Positions 19,201 through 27,062 of a DNA stretch of 64,000 nucleotides are shown here, piece by piece. The notes beneath the pieces were generated by a model. That model was not told the DNA's origin, did not search any database, and saw only the letters and a list, made by a program, of their open reading frames with translations. The DNA lies in assembly GCF_023156535.1 (NCBI RefSeq), contig NZ_JALNMH010000005.1, positions 32,175 to 96,174 on the forward strand. Direction: 5' to 3'. Both the position numbers and the translations under genes were made by a program. How positions within the stretch are numbered: the stretch's first letter is position 1; every line of letters begins with the position of its first letter. This DNA is from Pseudomarimonas salicorniae (GTDB taxonomy: Bacteria; Pseudomonadota; Gammaproteobacteria; Xanthomonadales; Xanthomonadaceae).

Positions 19201-22200
19201 CCGTCGGCCGCGTCCGGGCCAGCGTTCGACACCACCACGGTATAGCTCGTCGTGCCGCCGACGCTGAGTCCGCTGACCCCGTTGTCCTTGCTGATCGACA
19301 GGTCGGCGCTGGGCAGGGTGCCGGCGACCACGCTGTCGGTGTCGTCATCGCTGTTGTTGCCCGGCACCGGGTCGGTCACCCCGGCCGGCGGTGCGACGGA
19401 CGCGGTGTTGGTCACCGAACTGCCCCCGGCTGCCGTCACCGTCGCGGTGACCTGCAGGGTGATGCTGCCGCCGGACGGCAGCGCCGGGATGGCCAGGGTG
19501 CCCGCCTCCAGCGCCGCCACCGACGGCGCGCCCGGACAGCTCGCGCCATTGCTGGCCGCCGAGCAGCTGACCGCGGTCTTGGCAAGGCCGGTGACCGCCG
19601 GGTCGGAGACCGTGGCCCCGTTCGCCGCGCTCGGCCCGTTGTTGCTGACCACCACCACATAGGTGGTGCTGCTGCCCGAGGTCAGGGTGCTGACGCCATT
19701 GCTCTTGCTGATCGCGAGATCGGCGTTTACCGAGCCGACCACCGGATCGGTGTCGCTGGAGGTGTTGTTCGACTGGTTGGGGTCGGAGATGCCCTGCGGT
19801 GCCGAGACCACGGCAAGGTTGCTGACGTTGCCGCTGCTGGCGAGGACATCGGCCGTGACCGAGAGCACCAGGCTGCTGCCCGGGGGCAGGCTCGGGATGG
19901 CGAGGATGCCGGCCTCGAGGTCGGCCACGCTGGGCGCCGACGGACAGACCGCACCGCCGCTGGGGCTGCCGCAGCTGACCGCAGTCTTGGCAAGGCCAGT
20001 CGCCTGCGGATCCCAGATCAGCGCGTTGCTGACAGTGGCCGGTCCGGCGTTTGCCACGGTCAGGCTGTAGACCGTCGGCACGCCGGTCGCCACCTGGCTG
20101 AGACCGTTGGTCTTCAGGATCGACAGATCGGCATTGCTGGTCGCACCGGCGATCAGCCCGAAGTCGGCGGTCGAATTGGTGTTGGCCACCACGCTCACCG
20201 GCGCCGGGTCGTTGCCGGTGGTCAGGGTGGTGCCGACCGGCGGCGAGATGTCGACGCGGTAGTCGCCGGGCGGCACGTTGGCAAAGAAGTAGTCGCCGAG
20301 CAGGTCGGTGAAGGTGCGCTGGATCAGCGCATTGGTCACCGCATCACGCAGTTCCACCAGCACACCGAGACGTCCCGTCTCGCTGCCGTTCTGCAGCTGG
20401 TTGCCGTCGCCGTCGTTCCAGACCCGACCGGAGACCGTACCGACCGCCGCAGCCGAGACCACGAAGCCGTTGTCGTCGCGCGCGCTGGCGCCCGCGGGCA
20501 CCTCGACCGTGTTCGGGTCGAGTCCGTCGATGCCGACGGTTGGCGCCAGCCCGGCCGGCAGGCTGCCGTCGCTGACGTCAACCAGGGTGGTGCCCGCCGG
20601 CACCACCCGGCGGAAGGCGCCGGTGCTGTCGCTGGCCAGCTGGTAGACCACGTTGTTGCTGTCGGTGATCAGCAGCTGGGTGAACGGCAGCGGGGTGTCG
20701 ATCAGGGGATCGAAGGCGCCGTTGCCGTCGTTGTCGCGGTAGATCACGCCCTCGACCAGGCCGGTGCCGGCCGCCAGCACGGTGACGTCATCGACGTCCG
20801 TTGCCAGATGATCGAACGGGGCCACGGCGATACCGCTGGTATTGGTGGCGCTGACCTCGTTGTCATAGGTCGCGGGGCCGACGTCGACGCCGATGGTCGA
20901 GGTGAAGGTGATTTCCAGCGTGCCATTGCCGGGCAGGGTGAAGCTGCCCCAGCTCGGGCTGGCCGAACCGGCGCCCGGAGGCGAGGTCACCGCCGTGGCC
21001 GAACCATTGACGGTGGCGCTCTCGGTCGCGAGATAGCTGAAGCCCGGCGGCAGCACATCGGTCACCACGATGCCCGAGACGCTGCTGGACAGCGTGTTGC
21101 GCACGCGCAGGACATAGGTCGCGATATCACCCGCCGCACGCAGCGGCGTCGTAGTGCGCTTGTCGACGATCAGACCGCCGACCTGGGTGGTGACGGTGTC
21201 GATCACGTTCGGTACGTCGGTAGCCGACAGCACCGCATTGTTGGTGTAGCTGCCCGCCTGCAGCGGCACCACGCGCACCTGGGCGACGCCCAGCGCGCCG
21301 GGGGCAAGACTGCCGATGCTGAAACTCAGGCTGCCATTGCTGCCCACCGCAGGCGCCGTGGCCGGCGTCGGCGAGGCGCCGGCATACACCAGATTGGCCG
21401 GCAGGGTGTCGCCCAGGGTGACGCCGGTGGCGGTCGCATTGCCGCGGTTGGCGTAGGTCAAAGTGTAGGTAAAGCCGAGCTGCACCGGATCGCCGGCGGC
21501 GGCGCTGACCGCGCCGTCGAGGGTGACGGTCTGTCCGGCGATCGCGGTGATCTGGCGGATGCTGCCGCCGATGCGCACGGTATCGCCGATCGCGAGGCGC
21601 GATGCGTCCAGCACACGCACCGTGCTGCTGGCGCTGGCCGTCGTGGCCAGCGTGGTCGCCGGGAAGGACACCGTCGCCGGGCCCTGCTTGTCGAGGGTCA
21701 GTCCGGGCGAGGCCAGCGCGCTGCTGCTGACGCTGTCGCTGACCGAGGGCGCATTGGCGGCGCTGGCGGTGGCGGTGTTCGGGATCGGCGTGCTGCCCTG
21801 CGGCAGGGTGCCCACCACCCGCACGCGGAAGGACAGCGTTTCGCTGTCGCCGGCATCCAGGCGATCGACGCCCGAGGCGGTGCGCGGGTTGAACAGCACC
21901 CGGTTGTTCACCGTATCGAAGCTTCCGCTGCCGTTGCCGCTCGACACGATGGCATCGAACACGGTGTTCGCCGGCACCGCATCGACCACCTGCACCGCGC
22001 TCGCGTTGCTGGAACCGACGTTGCCGACGGTCAGCGTATAGGTCAGCAGGTCGCCGGGCGCTACGGCGGTCAGCGGACTCACCTGCTTGCTGAGCGTCAG
22101 CACTGGCGCGCCGCTGACCGTGACCGGGACGATCTCGCTGGTGCAGCTGGCCGGCGGCGTGCCACCGGTGCAGAAGCTGGCATCGCTGGCGACGGCGGTG

Positions 22201-25200
22201 TTGTTGAGCGTGGTGACGCCGGCGGGGACGCCGGTCGCGTCGACCTGCATGCGGAAGCTCAGGGTGCGCGCCTGGCCAGCGCCGAGGGTGCCGATCGTCC
22301 AGCTGAGCGTGCCGGCAGGCGATTCGCTGCAGCTGGTGCCGGCCGGCGCCGTGCAGTCCAGATAGTCGAACCAGGCCTGGTCAGGGAAATCGTCGACCAC
22401 GCTGACCCCGGTGGCTTCGCCGGTGCCGGTGTTGACCACGGTGAGGGTATAGGTCGCGATCTCTCCGGCGCGCAGCAGGGCGCGGTCGACCGACTTGGCC
22501 ATGCTCAGCGAGGGTGCGCCGCCGGTAGGCCCGGGCGTGCCGACCAGGGTCGAGGCGGTATCGGTGACGCTGGCGACGCCGCTGGCGCTGGCGGTGGCCG
22601 AGTTGGTCAGCGTGCCGCTGGCGGCGGCGCCGGCCGTTGCATTGATCACTACGGTGGCAGTCCCGCCTGCGGCAAGCGTGCCCGGGGCCTGACCGGGGCT
22701 GTTCACCGGGAGACTGAAGTTCTGTGCGGTAACGGTCGGCGTCGGGCTGACGGTGACGCCGTTCAGGGTCACCGAGTTCAGGCTGACGTTGGCCGGCAGG
22801 GTGTCGCTGAGCGAGGCGCCGGTGGCCGCGGCGCCGCCGGTGTTGGAGACCCGCACGGTGTACTGCAGGGCGGCCGGCAGCGTGGTGACGTTCGGCTGGT
22901 CGACGGTCTTGTCGATGACCAGGTTGGCCGGGGCGCTGGCAAGGCAGAACGAGGAGCGCGAATTGCGCAGCTGGCTGCCGTAGAGGTAGTCCACGGGCTG
23001 TCCGCTCGAGGACAGCGACACCGTCCAGCGCAGCTGATCACCGGCGTTCACCGTCACCCCGGCCCCGACCGTGGTCTGGAAGGTCTGCAGCTGGGCGGCG
23101 CCACCGGAGTTGGACATGCCGACGGTGCCGGAATCGGCCAACGTCGTAGCCTGGGTCAGGTTCTGCAGCTGGATGCGGAAGTTGCCGTTGCCGTTGCGGG
23201 TGACGAACCAGGCGCTGATGGTCAGCTGCCGGCCGGCGACGTCGATGCCGCCCGCCGGCGCGGTGGCATTGAAGATGTAGCTGGTCAGGGCGGTGGTCGA
23301 GACCGTGCTGGTGGGGTCCGAGGCCGTCGGCGGCGTGGTGGTGGCGACCTGGGTGTCCCTGAAGTAGTACACCGCGCTGCACGACTGCCCGGACACGCCC
23401 AGCGGCGAGGTCGCGGTGACGCCGGTCGGCTCGCCGCTCCAGGTGATCCGCGCTCGGTTGATCGCCGGGTTGTCGAAGGTGAAGGGGCTGGCCGCTGCCG
23501 TGGCGGTCACCGTCACCGTGCCCTGGCCGCCCGCGGGCACGCTGGCGGCATTGAAGGTGACCACGCCGTTGCTGTGGCTGCAGCTGCTGAAGTGGGTGCT
23601 GCCGGCGAAAGCGCAGTTATTGAAGGTGAAGCCCTGCGGCAGGGTATCGGTGATCACCGCGGCGCTGGCCGCGCCGCTGCCGAAGTTGCGGTAACTGATG
23701 GTCCACGTCACGTCGCCCGACGGCGCGACCTGGGCCGCCGGCGAGGACTTCTCCAGGCTGAAGGCCGGGGTCGGGATGTTCACGGCGATGGTGGAGGTCG
23801 CGGTGCGGCTGACCGGCACGTTGCCGGGTGCGAGCACGTCGAGGGTTGCGGTGTTGGTCAGCGAAGAGGTCGGGTAGCCCGGGTTGACGGTCAGGGTCAA
23901 GGTCACGCTGCCCGAGGCGCCCCCGGCGAGCGTGCCGAGGTCCCAGATCACCGTGCCACCGCCGTTGGCGCAGCTGGTCCCGCCACTGCAGCCCACGTAG
24001 CTGGTGTTCGCCGGCAGCGGGTCGCTGATCTGCGCGCTGGTTACCGGCACCGAGGAGTCGTTGCTGTAGCGCAGGGTGTAGACCAGCTGGGTCCCGTCCG
24101 GGTTGATCGAATACAGGTTGGGCGTCTTCGACAGCGAGATCCGCGCCGCATCGACATTCACAGGCACCGGGTCGCTGCCCAGCACGCCGAAGCCGGTGTC
24201 GGCCGAGGCGGTGTTGTTGAAGGTGCCGGCCACCGTGCCGGCGCGGCCGACGAAGGTCAGCACCACCGAGCGGCCGGCAGCGATGCTGGCGCCGCTGAAA
24301 CTCCAGGTGATGTTGCCCGTGGCCCCCAGGCTGGGCGAGGAAGCCGCGGCGAGCGGCGCGCCATCGTTGAGGATGCTGGTCGTGCTCTGGTAGGTGAAGC
24401 CATCCGGCAGGGCGTCGCTGATGCTGCCCAGCGACAGCGGCGTCGAGGTCAGGTTGTCGACGCTGAGGGTGAAGGTCACGTCCTCATTGGTCGCCACGCT
24501 GTCCGGGCTGGCAGTCTTGCTGATCTCCGGGGCCACGCCGCAGGCGTTGATCGCAAGACCCACCTGGGCGACCTGCGGACCGACTACGTCCGGGTTGCCG
24601 TACCAGTCCTCGCCGGCGTTCGGCAGCTGGGCCGGGCTGTGGACCGGGAAATTGCCCTCGACCGTGCCGCCCTGGTCAGGCGTGTAGGTCACCCAGGCGC
24701 CATTGATGTAGGCCTCGCCCTGCTCGTTGCCCTCGGCATAGCTGAAGGTGCGATGGTCGCGCGGGGCCGGCGGCATGTCGTCGTCGACGATATTGCGGTT
24801 GTCGACCGCCTGGGCACCGACCAGGTACTTGCCCTTGAGCAGGCTGGTCGTGTCCCAGTTTCCGATCCATGTGTTCAGTGTGCCGGACTTGAGCGTTGCG
24901 CTGGGCCCGGCCGCCGACCAGGCGCCGCCGTCGTTGACCACGCCATCGCCGTTGGCGTCGTAGTAGTAGTAGAAGCGGACGTCGGCGATCGAGGGCTGCA
25001 CCACGCCGTTGTTCAGCGCCAGCGTGTCCTGCACCCGCGCCTCGAGCGCGTAGGTTCCGGCGCAGGTGCCGGGCGGTGTCGCGGTCACCCGCGAGATGAT
25101 CGGCTGCGAGTACGGATCTTCCTTGTCGAACGACGTGTAGTCGCCGAACGGCCCGGGCTTGGTCGGATCGGCCTGCCACTGGCGGTTGATCGCGCAGTCC

Positions 25201-26135
25201 TTCTGGAACGGGTTGTTCAGGCTGTTGGCGGTACAGAACAGCATCGAGATCGGCGTCGAGCGGGTGATCCTTGGCCCGTTGAGCGTCGGATTCGGCCCGG
25301 TCGGCGAGGCATCGAGCATGCGCACCGGAATCTGGTAGTCGATGAAGTACTCGTTGCAGGCATTGGTCGAGACCAGGGTCGCCCGGGTGGTGCCGTAGTC
25401 CCAGCGGGTGCGCGGCGCGCTGCCCCAGTTGGTGGTGGGCGTGAGCGCACTCTGGAAGTTGAGAAGGGTGCTGCCCGAGGTGAAGCCCGTCGGGTTGTGC
25501 GCGATCAGCTTGATCGCCGGGTTGCTGGTGTAGTCGATCGACTGGGTCGGGATATCGCCCCAGATGCCGGCGATCATGTCGATCGGCGTGGCGGGCGAGC
25601 CCGATGAGCCGTTGAGATGCGCAGCCAGGTCACGGAAGCCGTCGCCGTCGAGATCGAAGAGCACCGTCCACAGCGCCGAGGACCAGGGGTCGGTGGCGCC
25701 GAAGTTTCCCGGGTTCGGCCCGGTCGCATAGTTGTTGGCGATCTGCTCGACGCGCCAGCGGAACATGATCACGTCCTGCGAGCCGTCCATCGCCGCGCCC
25801 TGGCGCAGGCTGTAGTAGATCGACGGGAAGTTCTTGTCGATGCAGGACGAGGCGACGTTGACGTAGTTCTGCGGCGACGTGCCGCCGTTCGACGGGTCCT
25901 GGATGCGCGGATCGTTGATCGAGTTCTGGAAGCGCCCGTAGGGCTTCCAGTCGCCGCAGTCGCCGCCGCACTGCGCCGGGTTCAGCGGCTCCGCCGGCCA
26001 GGGCGCAGGGGCAAAATGGATCGGCCCGTTGGCCTCGTCGACCGTGCCGCTGCCGTAGACCGGCGGGAAGGGATCCGCGGCGACCGGCGCCGACAGTGCG
26101 ATGGCAATGGCCGCCCAGGCCAGCGATGCTTTCAA
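16293..26135 (-). CDS. Giant secreted DUF11-repeat protein with IPTL-CTERM-like tail
   Basis: 3280 residues. The start is TTG 26135 with AGGGGAAC upstream, giving MKASLAWAAIAIALSAPVAA, a clear signal peptide. A unique N-terminal domain covers about residues 21-560. About nine DUF11-like modules follow (recognisable by SKTxxP, DxLPxGF and NTATA patterns). An SdrD-B region lies near 1795-2000 (GVIYRDNDGNGAF, GRVWNDGDGNQLQNG). Seven ~137-residue modules (residues ~2001-2960) each start (N/S/D)ADLSISK. The C-terminus REIPSTGGLALVLMAMSLM plus an RRARRARVR tail resembles IPTL-CTERM sorting signals. Cysteines recur in pairs in the repeats (AVxC...xCP). A long surface stalk or adhesin is inferred; no enzymatic domain was recognised. 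Confidence 0.85.
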   Translation of the reverse strand: MKASLAWAAIAIALSAPVAADPFPPVYGSGTVDEANGPIHFAPAPWPAEPLNPAQCGGDCGDWKPYGRFQNSINDPRIQDPSNGGTSPQNYVNVASSCIDKNFPSIYYSLRQGAAMDGSQDVIMFRWRVEQIANNYATGPNPGNFGATDPWSSALWTVLFDLDGDGFRDLAAHLNGSSGSPATPIDMIAGIWGDIPTQSIDYTSNPAIKLIAHNPTGFTSGSTLLNFQSALTPTTNWGSAPRTRWDYGTTRATLVSTNACNEYFIDYQIPVRMLDASPTGPNPTLNGPRITRSTPISMLFCTANSLNNPFQKDCAINRQWQADPTKPGPFGDYTSFDKEDPYSQPIISRVTATPPGTCAGTYALEARVQDTLALNNGVVQPSIADVRFYYYYDANGDGVVNDGGAWSAAGPSATLKSGTLNTWIGNWDTTSLLKGKYLVGAQAVDNRNIVDDDMPPAPRDHRTFSYAEGNEQGEAYINGAWVTYTPDQGGTVEGNFPVHSPAQLPNAGEDWYGNPDVVGPQVAQVGLAINACGVAPEISKTASPDSVATNEDVTFTLSVDNLTSTPLSLGSISDALPDGFTYQSTTSILNDGAPLAAASSPSLGATGNITWSFSGASIAAGRSVVLTFVGRAGTVAGTFNNTASADTGFGVLGSDPVPVNVDAARISLSKTPNLYSINPDGTQLVYTLRYSNDSSVPVTSAQISDPLPANTSYVGCSGGTSCANGGGTVIWDLGTLAGGASGSVTLTLTVNPGYPTSSLTNTATLDVLAPGNVPVSRTATSTIAVNIPTPAFSLEKSSPAAQVAPSGDVTWTISYRNFGSGAASAAVITDTLPQGFTFNNCAFAGSTHFSSCSHSNGVVTFNAASVPAGGQGTVTVTATAAASPFTFDNPAINRARITWSGEPTGVTATSPLGVSGQSCSAVYYFRDTQVATTTPPTASDPTSTVSTTALTSYIFNATAPAGGIDVAGRQLTISAWFVTRNGNGNFRIQLQNLTQATTLADSGTVGMSNSGGAAQLQTFQTTVGAGVTVNAGDQLRWTVSLSSSGQPVDYLYGSQLRNSRSSFCLASAPANLVIDKTVDQPNVTTLPAALQYTVRVSNTGGAAATGASLSDTLPANVSLNSVTLNGVTVSPTPTVTAQNFSLPVNSPGQAPGTLAAGGTATVVINATAGAAASGTLTNSATASASGVASVTDTASTLVGTPGPTGGAPSLSMAKSVDRALLRAGEIATYTLTVVNTGTGEATGVSVVDDFPDQAWFDYLDCTAPAGTSCSESPAGTLSWTIGTLGAGQARTLSFRMQVDATGVPAGVTTLNNTAVASDASFCTGGTPPASCTSEIVPVTVSGAPVLTLSKQVSPLTAVAPGDLLTYTLTVGNVGSSNASAVQVVDAVPANTVFDAIVSSGNGSGSFDTVNNRVLFNPRTASGVDRLDAGDSETLSFRVRVVGTLPQGSTPIPNTATASAANAPSVSDSVSSSALASPGLTLDKQGPATVSFPATTLATTASASSTVRVLDASRLAIGDTVRIGGSIRQITAIAGQTVTLDGAVSAAAGDPVQLGFTYTLTYANRGNATATGVTLGDTLPANLVYAGASPTPATAPAVGSNGSLSFSIGSLAPGALGVAQVRVVPLQAGSYTNNAVLSATDVPNVIDTVTTQVGGLIVDKRTTTPLRAAGDIATYVLRVRNTLSSSVSGIVVTDVLPPGFSYLATESATVNGSATAVTSPPGAGSASPSWGSFTLPGNGTLEITFTSTIGVDVGPATYDNEVSATNTSGIAVAPFDHLATDVDDVTVLAAGTGLVEGVIYRDNDGNGAFDPLIDTPLPFTQLLITDSNNVVYQLASDSTGAFRRVVPAGTTLVDVSDGSLPAGLAPTVGIDGLDPNTVEVPAGASARDDNGFVVSAAAVGTVSGRVWNDGDGNQLQNGSETGRLGVLVELRDAVTNALIQRTFTDLLGDYFFANVPPGDYRVDISPPVGTTLTTGNDPAPVSVVANTNSTADFGLIAGATSNADLSILKTNGLSQVATGVPTVYSLTVANAGPATVSNALIWDPQATGLAKTAVSCGSPSGGAVCPSAPSVADLEAGILAIPSLPPGSSLVLSVTADVLASSGNVSNLAVVSAPQGISDPNQSNNTSSDTDPVVGSVNADLAISKSNGVSTLTSGSSTTYVVVVSNNGPSAANGATVSDPAVTGLAKTAVSCSAASNGASCPGAPSVAALEAGTLAIPALPSGGSITLQVTATVTAAGGSSVTNTASVAPPAGVTDPVPGNNSDDDTDSVVAGTLPSADLSISKDNGVSGLSVGGTTSYTVVVSNAGPDAADGASVSDPAVSGLSKTAVSCTGSSGGAVCPASPDVASLEAGTLVIPTLPNGGSVTLRIDATVTAAGGSSVSNTALVSVPGGVTDPNPNNNTDSDTDPVSGPLNADLSISKNNGVTSLTSGSSTTYVVVISNGGPSSADGATVSDPAVAGLSKTAVACVDASNGASCPVAPSVADIEAGTLAIPALPTGGSVTLEVTATVSAAAGSTVTNTVTVSPPSGITDPVPGNNSADDTDSVVAGSQPSADLSISKDNGVSSLSVGGSTSYTLLVSNAGPNAADGASVSDPAVSGLSKTAVLCTGSTGGAVCPASPDVASLEAGTLAIPTFPVGGTLTLRVDASVTAAGGSAVTNIAEVSVPSGLTDPDSNNNTSSDTDPVLGPTDADLSISKNNGVTSLTSGSSTTYVVVISNGGPSAADGATVSDPAVAGLSKTAVACVGASNGASCPGAPSVADIEAGTLAIPVLPIGGSVTLEVTATVSAAAGSTVTNSVSVSPPSGITDPVPGNNSADDTDSVVAGSQPSADLSISKDNGVSSLSVGGSTSYTLLVSNAGPNAADGASVSDPAVSGLSKTAVLCTGSTGGAVCPTSPDVASLEAGTLAIPTFPVGGTLTLRVDAAVTAAANSAVTNIAEVSVPSGLTDPDSNNNTSSDTDPVSAAPVPGLSLLKQAALDDVVIANGLAEAGERISYTLTATNTGGTPLSGVSINDPLLPTLSCVQPVALAPGERLICTGSLLVDQARVDAGAAILNTATARGTPPSGPELIDNDDASVPVSDVARLGVAKGLVSVAELGSGAYRVVYELRARNYGQVSLDALQLRDDLAATFPTPVQFSVLGVQVTAGSGQPDPTYDGRTRTSLLQSAAVLAPGAELALRLELEVRPGTATGPFLNRATVSGQRVSGGPTLEDDSVNGTSPDPDNNGVPDEISPTPLSFGAAPPGVREIPSTGGLALVLMAMSLMMLGLRRARRARVRGDSD
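17254..20135 (-). repeat. Seven tandem DUF11-module repeats (~410 bp each)
   Basis: Seven in-frame ~137-residue modules lie inside the giant DUF11 gene. Two subtypes alternate: one with SLTSGSSTTYVVV and one with SLSVGGSTSYTLL. Units 4-5 and 6-7 form an 828-bp duplication: the segments around 17260-18087 and 18088-18915 are nearly identical at exactly that offset. This indicates recent duplication or gene conversion. Such a tract is prone to copy-number change and to assembly collapse. Confidence 0.9.
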
Positions 26136-26277
26136 GACGTTCCCCTGCAGTGCAATGAGATCGCCGGTGGGGCGGCGCGATGCAGCTGGAAGGGCGCACC
26201 CGACTGGCAGATAGGCCCGAGTATGCCCCTGTTCACGTCAGCTCCACAGTGGAAAAAACCCCGCACCCCCGGAGCAA

Positions 26278-26814
26278 CTACTCGACCTGTCGCCACTGGC
26301 CCGGCTGCAGCCCGCCCAGCGCATGGCTGCCGATGCTGACCCTGACCAGGCGCAACGTCGGCAGACCGACCGCCGCGGTCATCCGCCGCACCTGTCGATT
26401 GCGTCCCTCGGTCAGGCTGATGGCGAGCCACGCATCGGGCACGCTCTTGCGATACCTCACCGGTGGATCGCGCGGCCAGAGCGAGGGTGGATCGATGCGT
26501 TCGATGCTGGCCGGCCGGGTCGGGCCATCCTTGAGCTGGACGCCACGGCGCAGCGCCTCGAGCTGTGCATTGTCCGGCTCGCCCTCGACCTGGACCCAGT
26601 AGGTCTTCGGCTGCTTGTGCCGCGGGTCGGTCAGACGGTGCGCAAGCGCTCCATCGTCGGTGAGCAGCAGCAGGCCCTCCGAGTCGAAGTCGAGGCGCCC
26701 TGCCGGATAGACATCCGGGGGCAGGCCGAACTCCGCCAGCGTCCGCCGCGGCGGCTGGCTGCGGTCGGTGAACTGGCAGAGAACGTTGAAGGGCTTGTTG
26801 AAGGCGATCAGCAT
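26278..26814 (-). CDS. rluE: 23S rRNA pseudouridine synthase, RluE type
   Basis: A 178-residue RsuA-family synthase lacking the N-terminal S4 domain, as RluE does. It has [13 protein letters not shown] at the start and the catalytic [11 protein letters not shown] with Asp42. [20 protein letters not shown] and the C-terminal [20 protein letters not shown] follow. E. coli RluE modifies U2457 of 23S rRNA; the conserved blocks match that enzyme better than RluB or RluF. An in-frame extension upstream to 26910 lies in repeat DNA, so ATG 26814 is used. Confidence 0.9.
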   Translation of the reverse strand: MLIAFNKPFNVLCQFTDRSQPPRRTLAEFGLPPDVYPAGRLDFDSEGLLLLTDDGALAHRLTDPRHKQPKTYWVQVEGEPDNAQLEALRRGVQLKDGPTRPASIERIDPPSLWPRDPPVRYRKSVPDAWLAISLTEGRNRQVRRMTAAVGLPTLRLVRVSIGSHALGGLQPGQWRQVE

Positions 26815-26821
26815 GGGGTTT

Positions 26822-26892
26822 GGACTCGGGTGTCGGCCGCTGCGCGGCAACCGTTGCTCCGCAACCTGCGCCTTCGCTGCGCTCGGTCGGGA
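26822..26892 (-). repeat. Inverted copy of the ntrB-ntrC spacer repeat
   Basis: Reverse-complement similarity to 6622-6690 (core GACCGAGCGCAGCGAAGGCG on the minus strand). It lies directly upstream of rluE. Function unknown. Confidence 0.5.
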
Positions 26893-26921
26893 TTCACTTC
26901 GAGCTTGCACCAGCGCGGCCT

Positions 26922-27013
26922 GTAGGAGCCAGCTTGCTGGCGATGGAATAGCCCGGCAGAGCAGCCGCCCAGCGTGGACCGAAGGCGACGATCGCCAGCA
27001 AGCTGGCTCCTAC
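26922..27013. repeat. Solo A palindrome
   Basis: Arms GTAGGAGCCAGCTTGCTGG and its inverse flank a ~45-bp loop that is unlike the loop of the composite element. It lies between the divergent rluE and ABC transporter genes, ending 49 bp before the transporter start. Confidence 0.8.
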
Positions 27014-27062
27014 AGGCGGGGCGCATCGGCTAGGCTGCGCGCTTTGTCACGGACCCACCGCC

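Noticed and set aside
20808..25607. 1599-residue open frame antisense to the giant DUF11 gene (and similar ones at 10422-12959 and 13170-16256)
   Set aside because: Composition is that of an antisense shadow (Gly/Arg/Ala/His-rich, no domains), while the opposite strand encodes clear secreted modules.
26253..26280. Run of T on the minus strand after rluE as an intrinsic terminator
   Set aside because: Six T are present, but no stem directly precedes them.
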